Below, piece by piece: positions 1-5,842 of a stretch of DNA of 7,250 nt (position 1 is the first letter of the stretch; every line of letters starts with the position of its first letter). Under the pieces are notes generated by a model. It saw nothing but the letters and a program-made list of their open reading frames with translations, was not told where the DNA came from and did no database searches. The position numbers were made by a program, and so were the translations under genes. Location of the stretch: the NCBI GenBank assembly GCA_031285365.1, contig JAITWP010000093.1, positions 1 to 7,250 on the forward strand. The letters run 5' to 3'. Origin of the DNA: Azoarcus sp. (GTDB lineage Bacteria; Pseudomonadota; Gammaproteobacteria; Burkholderiales; Rhodocyclaceae).

Positions 1-3000
1 GAACTGCGCTCCCACTTGTGACCACGGGCTTCCCGTTCCTGGCGCGTCTCGGTGGTATCGAGGATGAGGCTTTGCCCCGCTTCGAGGCTGGCGTCCCCGT
101 TGGCCTGGATCACGCCTCCCTGGTTGATCAGGTTGCCTCCGGCCTGAATGAGCAGGGCGTTGCCCGCTTCGATGCGCGCAGGGGCGTCAATGAAATCCGT
201 GCGGGTTCGGTATTCGGGTGTGTTGTGGGCTTCGTGCGTGGCCAGGCTTGCTTCGTTGATGAAATGCCCCTGGCTCTGGAGCAGAACGTCCTGACCGGCA
301 AAAATGCCGCCTCGGGTGTTGTGGATCGTCTCGGCCAGCAGCGCCAGGGTCTCCCGGCTTTGCATCAGGCCGCTGTTCTCAAGCTTGCCGTCGATGAGCG
401 CAACAAGGTTGTCCGCTTTGATCGTGCCTGCGTTGCTGAGCGCCTGTCCGGCGATCTGGACGGTTTGCGCGCTCATCAGCGCCCCGTTGGGCGCGGTGCG
501 GTTGGCGTTCTGGGCCAGATACAGCACGGGGCTGAGCACTTTCTGACCGTTGACTTCGCGCTCGACGAGCCAGACGATGTTCTTCGTGAGCGCAGCAATC
601 TGCCCGGCGCTCAGTTCGATGCCCAGGGTGAGTTTGAGCGCCCTGGCTTCTTCGGCCGCGTTGTCCATGAGCGCCTGGTATTGGGCTTCTTCGCTCGCAT
701 GACCATCGAGCAGCCACGCGCCGGTGCGCGCCAGGACGGCCTGACGAATCAGCCATTGTTCAAGCCAGCCGTCTCCGAGCCGTCTCTGGAATTCGTCAGG
801 GGTCAGCCCCAGCAGGGCCATCAGGTAGTCCGAGCCCATCGCGCCGGGCTGGGAAAGGTAGGGGGCGATTTCGATGGCCCACGGATGATCGGGGGCGGCG
901 CTCTGAAAGAGCCTGCCCGCAGGCAGCCCCGCAATGGCCAGCGGGTCGGTGAGTTTGTGGGCGAGATCCGGCGGCAGGTGCTGGTTGAGGTCGACCTGGG
1001 TGGAACTGCCCCCGTCAATGTACTGGAACGAGGGACGCAGCACGCTTTGAGCGGTCTGTTCGGCCTGGATGAGGATGGTGCCGCCTGCCTGCACGACGCC
1101 GTTGTACTGGGCGCTGTCTTCGGATGGGGTGAAGGTGCTGCCGCGGTAGGTGATCGAGGCGAAGTTTTTGAGGACGCCATCGATCCGATCCGCAATCCCC
1201 TCCTGCTCGTAGGTGTAGGGCTCTTTTGTAATCTCGTCTATGCGGGCTTCTCCGTTCTCCGGCGTCATCGCCAGCACGTCCCCCAAACTGACCTGTCGCC
1301 GGTACCCTTCCCGCCAGCCGGGCAGATCATTGATGCGACCCCATGCGTTCATTTCAGCGTCAACCGCTTCGGCATCCGCCCAACTGAGCCGACTGAAGTC
1401 ATAGGCTTGCCATCTCAGGGCGTACATGCCGCCATGCTGTACTTTGTGGCTGCCCAACCGACGCTGGGTGTTGACCTCTCCCACTTGCACGCCGCGATTG
1501 GCGAAGGTGTCTGCCTGGGCGAGGAAGTCTGCGCCTACGGCGATCACGCTGGAGCTGTTTTCGATATGTCCGCCAACGAGTGTCATGTCCGCGCCCGAGA
1601 TGAGCCACGCCGGGGCGCTGGCCTGGGTGACTTCGGTGCGGTCGATTTCTTCCAGCAGGTAGTTCTCGAAATGGTTCGTTCCGGAGCAGGCCGAGGGCGA
1701 GTCACAGCCGTCGTAGGTCAGCCGCGCGGCAACCTTCTCGGTGACGACTTCCAGCACGTCACGCACGTTCTCGATGAGTTTGGCGAAGATGCGCATCGAT
1801 CCGCCGCTTTGGATCGTGCCCGAGCGGTTGCTCACGCGCTGGGCGAGTTCCCTGTCTTCGTTGGCCGAAATGAGCAGGTTTTGTCCGGCCAGGATGTCCC
1901 CGTAGTTGGTGAAGTGCTGTACGTAGAGCGCCATGTCTCCGCCGCTGAAGAGGAGCCCTTCGATGCGGTTGGTGAGCTCGCCAACTTCCAGGGTGAGCAC
2001 GCCTGCCGTGCCCAGAATGCCGTGGTTATCAAGACGGGTTACTTGCAACCCAAGATCGTTTGGCGTGAGTACGCTGCCGGTGTTGATGAATGTGTCTGCG
2101 ACGATCAGGATCTGCGAGGCGGCGAGCGCCTCGGTGTTGGTGAGCGTATCCGCCTGAATGCTGGCTTTCTGGCCCGCCTGGAGGTTCCCCTTGAGTTCGA
2201 TCTCAGGGGCTTTGAGGGTGATGTTCCGGGTGGCGGCAGCGTTGGCAAGCGTGAGACGCCCTTTGACGTCGATATGGATGTCGCCTCCACTGGCAGCCAG
2301 TTCTCCGGCAACGCTCACGCCTACGCCCGCTTCGGTGCCGATCAGACGGATCGAGTTGGCGTACATGCCCCCCAGGGCGCTACTGTCCAGTGCGAGTTTG
2401 GGTTTGCCGCTGCCGTCTCCCTCTTTTGGGGTGGCTTCCAGCGTCTGGGCGTCGACGTCGTTTCGGCCCAGCACGGAAGTGATCCGGTCGCCGTGCAGTT
2501 TGGCGTTCAACTGGGTGCTTCGCGTGATGATCTCGAACTGGCTCACGTTGGTGAGGTTGGCATCCTGCCCTTCAAAGCGGATTTGGCCCTGTTCGACGTC
2601 GTACCGTTTGAGTTCTCCCGCTTCGACAACGGGCTTGCCCGTGGTGAGCGTGGCGCGCGGGGTGTTGATGAAGCCGCACCCGTCGCAGGTGATTCCGTGC
2701 GGGTTGGCGACGATGACCTGCGCCTGGTTTCCGGCCACTTCGGTGTAACCGTTCAGATGGCTGGGGTTGGCGCTGGTGACTTCGTTCAAGATCACCCGGG
2801 CGCTGCCCCCCGTAAGGTTCGGGTTGCCCTGGATGGTTCCGCCCGCGATGGAGGAGTTGCTCGTCCCCCCGCTGTTGTTCAGGATGAGCCCTTGCGGGCC
2901 CACGTTGTAGTGGGTGAATCGGTTGTGCGAGAGCCCTTTGTCGCTGGGGGTGTTGATATTGACGATGGGTGCGCCGTTGCCCGCCTGAGTGGTGTGGGTG

Positions 3001-3119
3001 TTGCCGCCCGCGTTGCCGTCAACCACAAGGTTTGCCGCCGTGGAGAGCAGCGGGTTGATGAACAGGATGCCCGAGAGCGTAAAAGAGACGCAGCGGGTGA
3101 AGAGGCGGTGGGTTCTCAT
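1..3119 (-). CDS. Filamentous haemagglutinin/CdiA-type exoprotein (TpsA), 3' end off the window
   Basis: This is the secreted partner of a two-partner secretion system, a surface beta-helix adhesin or contact-dependent effector. The minus-strand frame is open without interruption from ATG 3119 to the window edge (1039 codons, no stop). Residues 1-29 form a Sec signal peptide with a basic start and hydrophobic core, probably cleaved near STA-A. The TPS secretion domain follows, with the family hallmarks NPNL (99-102), NPHGI (139-143) and CDGCGF (145-150). Residues about 270-460 are Asn/Gly-rich haemagglutinin repeats. Residues about 655-690 (ITYRGST, YNGVVQAGG) and about 740-860 (QRRLGDGWLEQ, IAALTKNIVWLV) resemble the conserved middle segment of large CdiA-like haemagglutinins. 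Residues from about 890 start a second repeat block. It lies downstream of tpsB on the same strand, the usual order. The ribosome-binding site is weak (GAGAA at a long spacing). The missing C-terminus prevents choosing between adhesin and CdiA. Confidence 0.95.
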   Translation of the reverse strand, partial: MRTHRLFTRCVSFTLSGILFINPLLSTAANLVVDGNAGGNTHTTQAGNGAPIVNINTPSDKGLSHNRFTHYNVGPQGLILNNSGGTSNSSIAGGTIQGNPNLTGGSARVILNEVTSANPSHLNGYTEVAGNQAQVIVANPHGITCDGCGFINTPRATLTTGKPVVEAGELKRYDVEQGQIRFEGQDANLTNVSQFEIITRSTQLNAKLHGDRITSVLGRNDVDAQTLEATPKEGDGSGKPKLALDSSALGGMYANSIRLIGTEAGVGVSVAGELAASGGDIHIDVKGRLTLANAAATRNITLKAPEIELKGNLQAGQKASIQADTLTNTEALAASQILIVADTFINTGSVLTPNDLGLQVTRLDNHGILGTAGVLTLEVGELTNRIEGLLFSGGDMALYVQHFTNYGDILAGQNLLISANEDRELAQRVSNRSGTIQSGGSMRIFAKLIENVRDVLEVVTEKVAARLTYDGCDSPSACSGTNHFENYLLEEIDRTEVTQASAPAWLISGADMTLVGGHIENSSSVIAVGADFLAQADTFANRGVQVGEVNTQRRLGSHKVQHGGMYALRWQAYDFSRLSWADAEAVDAEMNAWGRINDLPGWREGYRRQVSLGDVLAMTPENGEARIDEITKEPYTYEQEGIADRIDGVLKNFASITYRGSTFTPSEDSAQYNGVVQAGGTILIQAEQTAQSVLRPSFQYIDGGSSTQVDLNQHLPPDLAHKLTDPLAIAGLPAGRLFQSAAPDHPWAIEIAPYLSQPGAMGSDYLMALLGLTPDEFQRRLGDGWLEQWLIRQAVLARTGAWLLDGHASEEAQYQALMDNAAEEARALKLTLGIELSAGQIAALTKNIVWLVEREVNGQKVLSPVLYLAQNANRTAPNGALMSAQTVQIAGQALSNAGTIKADNLVALIDGKLENSGLMQSRETLALLAETIHNTRGGIFAGQDVLLQSQGHFINEASLATHEAHNTPEYRTRTDFIDAPARIEAGNALLIQAGGNLINQGGVIQANGDASLEAGQSLILDTTETRQEREARGHKWERS

Positions 3120-3142
3120 GGCGGTATTCTCTATGACAATGG

Positions 3143-3274
3143 ACGAACGGTCATTCAATTTGTGACGTTTTTCGTGCGGGCGGATGGCAATCCGCCCTTG
3201 TGGCCGGTGGATTGCCGATGACGAACGGCCATCCAATTTGCGACGTTTTTCGTAGGGGCGGCATTCTGCCGCCC
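3143..3274. repeat. Direct repeat of a REP-like unit, two copies 78 bp apart
   Basis: The first copy starts at 3143 and the second at 3221. Over the first 41 bases about 36 are identical (both begin ACGAACGG and share GACGTTTTTCGT). Each then runs into a GC-rich palindrome: GGGCGGAT-GGCA-ATCCGCCC at 3178-3197 in the first copy, and GGCGGCA-TTC-TGCCGCC at 3257-3273 in the second. The palindrome cores differ while the flank is conserved, as seen in families of bacterial interspersed palindromes. Confidence 0.85.
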
Positions 3275-3357
3275 GCCTGATTCTCACCCGCTCGGCTCAA
3301 GCCTCAAGTTAAACAACGGCCAGGCAACGGGCGGCAGGATGCCGCCCCTACGAAAAA
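3246..3357. repeat. Long inverted repeat between tpsB and tpsA (30-bp arms)
   Basis: The left arm 3246-3275 begins TTTTTCGTAGGGGCGGC and the right arm 3328-3357 ends GCCGCCCCTACGAAAAA. They are reverse complements at 29 of 30 positions, with a 52-base loop. Each arm is itself a short palindrome, so the RNA can fold either as one long stem or as two small hairpins. The right arm starts 29 bp beyond the tpsB stop. No U-tract follows the stem in the tps transcript, so it is not a standard intrinsic terminator. Confidence 0.9.
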
Positions 3358-3386
3358 TCATGGTGCGTGTGTTCATCGATTCGGTC

Positions 3387-5105
3387 TCAATAGGTCAGGT
3401 TGAGGCTGAAGTACACGGGGTGCTCCCGCTTCCAGCCTGTGGGTCGGGTCAGGGAGTGGGCGTAGGTCAGGGAGGCGGTGAGGTGCTTGCCCTGGGCGCT
3501 CAGTTCGATCCCCGCGCCCGAGAGTTGCGCGGAGCCATCCCCCTGGGTGGGGTTGCCGCGAATGGCCCCATGGTCGTAGGCCAGCGCAACGCTGTAGCTC
3601 TCAAGTTGGGGAATGAACGCGGCGTTCTTTCTCCAGCGCAGTTGATTGCGCCAGTAGCCGCCGCTGTTGCCGTACTGGATCTGATCCTTGAAGCCACGCA
3701 CGGAGCTCAGCCCCCCCAGGCCGATGCGCTGCGGGCTGTAGAGGGCGTCTTCGCTTCTTTGCCCGTAGGCCAGGCTCTCGAAGCTGAAGTGCTCTGTTCC
3801 GATGGCAAAGGGGTGGAGCACGCTCAAGGTGAGGGTGTATTTTTTGTAGCGCGCGTTGGGTTCCATCCCCTGGGGTCGCCCCTGGGATTGTGCGCCAAAC
3901 TCGCCAATGCCGCGTTGCCAGCCGATGTCAAGATTCAGGAAGGTGTTGCGGATGCGTCGGCCGTGGTTCAGGGCGAGTTCGAGTTCGGAGAGCCGGTAGC
4001 TGGATTCGCTCAGCCGCACGTCCTCGAAGTAGTTGCGCGCGCGCGAGTGGGCAAGGCCCAGGGCGATGCCGGTTTTACTGAGGCTGTCGCGGTGAAGCGT
4101 TCGTTCGGCGCGCAATCGGTGCTGCTGGCTCTCGCCCCGGCTCTTGAACTCGGTGCCAAACAGTTCGTTCAGGCTCAGGTAGCTGCTGCGGCTGTAGCTG
4201 TAGCTGAAGAGCCACCAATCCCACGGCAGGCTGTAGGTGAGGCTCTGGTTATTCGAGCGTCGTCCGTTGCGCAGATGGGCGTCCCGTCCGGCGGCGAGGT
4301 AGAACTGGTCGGCCAGCCCAAAGGGGCTGTCCCAGAGGAGAAAGGCGCTCATTTGCCGTTCTCCGGTGCTTTTGTAGCCGGTGTTGTCGACCCGCACACC
4401 CGCTCGCCAGGCCTTTTGGGGGTCGTTTTTGACTTCTATTTTGCTCATTCCGGGCTCGGATCCGGGGATGAGATCGAGCGTGGAGGAAAGAGAGGGCAGT
4501 CTTCTCAACTGGTCGAGCATTTGTTCGAGCTCGCGCACGTTGAGCACTTCGCCCGTTTTACCCGGAAAGCTCATGCGTATTTCGCGCGGGCTCGGGACAC
4601 CACTGCTCTCGATGGCTTCGAGCCGGCCTTCGATGAGTTTGATGTGAAGTGTTCCGCCGGAGAGATCCTGCGGCGGCAGGTAGGCGCGCGAGGTGATCAG
4701 GCCGCGGTCGAGATAGGCCTGGGTAATGACCGCGAGCAGTTCGTTCAGTTTGCCGCTGTCCAGGCATTGCCCTTCAAATGGGGCGACGAGTTTGCGTTGC
4801 CGGGGCTCGGAGAGCTTGTCGGCGCCTTCGATCCGGATTTGGTCGATGTTGATGCAGTCACCGGGCTTGGCCGGTTGCGCGGGAGACGAGGGGCGAGATT
4901 CGCCGGGCAGGCGCTTGAGCTCTTCGAGACGGCGTTGCTGCTCTTCGAGCAATCGGTTCTGGCGTTCCTGGATCAGGTCACGCTCACCGGGCGCGGGAAG
5001 GGTCTGGGAGTGGGACGGGGCGCACAGCAGGCAGAAGGCAAGACCCAGGATGAGGAATGCCGAACGGGAGAGGGGACGGGAAAGGTTGTTGTTACGCAGA
5101 TGCAT
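3387..5105 (-). CDS. Two-partner secretion outer-membrane transporter (TpsB; FhaC/ShlB/HecB family)
   Basis: This 572-residue outer-membrane pore is of the Omp85 superfamily and would export the adjacent TpsA. Residues 1-33 are a signal peptide with a hydrophobic core (FLILGLAF) ending near SHS-Q. Residues 46-65 (QERQNRLLEEQQRRLEELKR) fit the N-terminal plug helix. POTRA1 spans about 84-164 and begins CINIDQIRIEG; C84 and C114 could pair as a disulfide. POTRA2 spans about 165-230 (FPGKTGEVLNVRELEQMLDQ). The barrel follows, with the signature VRGF at 469-472 and the C-terminal aromatic NLTY typical of BAM substrates. Length is normal for the family. I chose ATG 5105 because it starts directly before a signal peptide. 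An in-frame TTG at 5126 would add seven polar residues, and neither start has a clear Shine-Dalgarno. It precedes tpsA by 267 bp and diverges from the XRE gene. Confidence 0.96.
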   Translation of the reverse strand: MHLRNNNLSRPLSRSAFLILGLAFCLLCAPSHSQTLPAPGERDLIQERQNRLLEEQQRRLEELKRLPGESRPSSPAQPAKPGDCINIDQIRIEGADKLSEPRQRKLVAPFEGQCLDSGKLNELLAVITQAYLDRGLITSRAYLPPQDLSGGTLHIKLIEGRLEAIESSGVPSPREIRMSFPGKTGEVLNVRELEQMLDQLRRLPSLSSTLDLIPGSEPGMSKIEVKNDPQKAWRAGVRVDNTGYKSTGERQMSAFLLWDSPFGLADQFYLAAGRDAHLRNGRRSNNQSLTYSLPWDWWLFSYSYSRSSYLSLNELFGTEFKSRGESQQHRLRAERTLHRDSLSKTGIALGLAHSRARNYFEDVRLSESSYRLSELELALNHGRRIRNTFLNLDIGWQRGIGEFGAQSQGRPQGMEPNARYKKYTLTLSVLHPFAIGTEHFSFESLAYGQRSEDALYSPQRIGLGGLSSVRGFKDQIQYGNSGGYWRNQLRWRKNAAFIPQLESYSVALAYDHGAIRGNPTQGDGSAQLSGAGIELSAQGKHLTASLTYAHSLTRPTGWKREHPVYFSLNLTY

Positions 5106-5171
5106 CAAAGTGCCCACATGATTCAAGGAAAATTAAATCGGAAAAGGGAAAGTCATGAACGGCGTCAATGA

Positions 5172-5179
5172 GGGGGGGG
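5172..5179. repeat. Homopolymer tract of eight G (eight C in the tpsB leader)
   Basis: An uninterrupted run of eight G, followed by T and three more G, lies between the predicted tpsB promoter and its start codon. In the tpsB transcript it would read as a C-run in the leader. Such tracts can change length by slipped-strand mispairing. Confidence 0.9.
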
Positions 5180-5205
5180 TGGGTCAACTTATCTACGGTG
5201 GATTA

Positions 5206-5222
5206 TCGACTATTTAAGTCGA
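5206..5222. promoter_or_regulatory. Dyad TCGACT-N5-AGTCGA, candidate operator
   Basis: This is a perfect 6-bp inverted repeat with a 5-bp ATTTA spacer in the region shared by tpsB and the XRE gene. It touches the predicted tpsB -10 box and covers the expected transcription start, a typical repressor position. The size and symmetry suit a dimeric XRE protein. Binding by the neighbouring regulator is inference. Confidence 0.4.
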
Positions 5223-5251
5223 ATATCAACTCAAAAAGTCCTTCTTGTCAA
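5222..5251 (-). promoter_or_regulatory. Predicted sigma-70-like promoter of the tpsB-tpsA operon
   Basis: On the minus strand a perfect -35 box TTGACA (5246-5251) is followed by an 18-base spacer and a -10-like GATATT (5222-5227, four of six consensus bases). Transcription would start near 5215, leaving an untranslated leader of about 110 bases before the tpsB ATG. It is the best match to consensus that I found in the divergent region. A weaker alternative -10, TTTAAT at 5132-5137, lies closer to tpsB but has no convincing -35. Confidence 0.55.
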
Positions 5252-5281
5252 CAGGTTGATGCTCAACCATTCGGGTTGGCA

Positions 5282-5289
5282 AAGGAGGG
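5282..5289 (+). promoter_or_regulatory. Strong ribosome-binding site of the XRE gene
   Basis: AAGGAGGG, with the core AGGAGG at 5283-5288, ends five bases before ATG 5294. It decides the start against the upstream in-frame ATG 5168. Confidence 0.85.
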
Positions 5290-5293
5290 CTTC

Positions 5294-5644
5294 ATGCGCA
5301 AGGCTAAACGCAGGGAACTGGCTAAATTGGTTGGGCGAACCATCGCCCGACGACGCTTGCGCGGCAGGCTGACTCAGGAGGAAGTCGCCGAACGGCTGCA
5401 AATCGGCAGCGAGGCGGTTTCACGGATCGAACGTGGCGTCGTTATTCCCAATGTCGCGCACTTGCTCGAATTTGCGTCGGCCTTTGGGTGTGAAGCTGCT
5501 GAGCTATTGACCGAAGCAAGCTCGCGTCCAAGCGATCAGGCTGCACACATCAGCCGTCTGTTGACGTCCATGAGCGACTCAGACCGCCAATTAGTCATGG
5601 AGATACTGGAACGCCTGAGCGAACGGTTGTCGCATGGCGGGTGA
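5294..5644 (+). CDS. XRE-family helix-turn-helix transcriptional regulator
   Basis: This is a 116-residue DNA-binding protein. A five-helix XRE/Cro-CI domain spans about residues 12-72. The scaffold helix is LTQEEVAERL (26-35) and the recognition helix lies around GSEAVSRIERG (38-48), followed by the typical P-x-x-x-x-L-x-x-x-A pattern (52-61). The remainder (about 82-112) is a charged helical tail, possibly for dimerisation, with no recognisable ligand domain. The start is fixed by an excellent ribosome-binding site (AGGAGG, 5 bases before ATG 5294). An in-frame ATG at 5168 would add 42 residues of intergenic-looking sequence and lacks such a site. The gene is transcribed away from tpsB, so it is a natural candidate regulator of the secretion operon and of itself. 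That role is inferred from position only. The stop codon overlaps the start of a REP-like repeat. Confidence 0.93.
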   Translation: MRKAKRRELAKLVGRTIARRRLRGRLTQEEVAERLQIGSEAVSRIERGVVIPNVAHLLEFASAFGCEAAELLTEASSRPSDQAAHISRLLTSMSDSDRQLVMEILERLSERLSHGG

Positions 5645-5780
5645 TAGGGGATGGCAATCCGCCCGTCATCGACAATCCTCGTCCGACAATCCTCGTCCCT
5701 TTCATAAACCCAGGCAGGTCGTCTATTCGGGCGTGCGGGCGGATTGACGGGCGTGCGGGCGGATTGCCATCCGCCCCTAC
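5644..5780. repeat. Composite REP-like block with two nested tandem duplications
   Basis: The outer elements are an inverted pair. The left copy is 5644-5665 (ATAGGGGATGGCAATCC then GCCCG). The right copy, ending at 5780, carries the perfect stem GGGCGGAT-TGCC-ATCCGCCC at 5757-5776 followed by CTAC. The left copy lacks a CGG triplet relative to the right. Between them lie an exact 14-bp tandem duplication (5671-5684 and 5685-5698, GACAATCCTCGTCC) and a 20-bp tandem duplication (5728-5747 and 5748-5767, 19 of 20 identical). The block fills most of the gap after the XRE gene. From 5781 to 5842 I see nothing further. Confidence 0.88.
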
Positions 5781-5842
5781 GATCAGATCATTTTCCGTAT
5801 AAGTCAGGAATCAAGAAGGTAAGGATTTGAACAAAAACCGCT

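Larger units (their letters stand above)
5184..5267. promoter_or_regulatory. Cluster of five TCAAC/GTTGA half-sites
   Basis: TCAAC occurs at 5184-5188, 5226-5230, 5248-5252 and 5263-5267, and its complement GTTGA at 5255-5259. The pair 5248-5259 forms an inverted repeat TCAAC-AG-GTTGA that overlaps the predicted tpsB -35 box. A second small dyad pairs CAACC (5264-5268) with GGTTG (5274-5278). The density suggests a regulator-binding array, although a 5-mer can recur by chance. Confidence 0.3.

Noticed and set aside
18..3221. A 1067-codon plus-strand open frame
   Set aside because: It is the codon-register complement of tpsA. The minus strand gives a coherent signal peptide and TPS domain, whereas the plus frame gives a composition with no recognisable domains, and its openness follows from missing TTA, CTA and TCA codons.
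3246..3357. Intrinsic terminator between tpsB and tpsA
   Set aside because: The stem is strong but no run of U follows it in the minus-strand transcript, and the sequence belongs to a repeat family also found elsewhere in the window.
5106..5126. TTG start of tpsB at 5126
   Set aside because: It would put seven extra residues ahead of a complete signal peptide and has no Shine-Dalgarno; ATG 5105 is more economical, though not proven.
3339..5171. A 610-codon plus-strand open frame
   Set aside because: It lies opposite tpsB in the same register. The minus-strand product is an unmistakable TpsB with POTRA domains and VRGF; the plus product resembles nothing.
5160..5281. A sigma-70 promoter for the XRE gene on the plus strand
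   Set aside because: GATTAT at 5201-5206 and TTGTCA at 5245-5250 are each reasonable single boxes, but neither has a partner at suitable spacing.
5168..5293. N-terminal extension of the XRE protein from ATG 5168
   Set aside because: The extension runs through the G8 tract and operator-like region, has no good ribosome-binding site, and the ATG at 5294 has a near-perfect one at ideal spacing.
5671..5767. CRISPR array
   Set aside because: The repeats are immediate tandem duplications of 14 and 20 bp in only two copies each, with no spacers of regular length.
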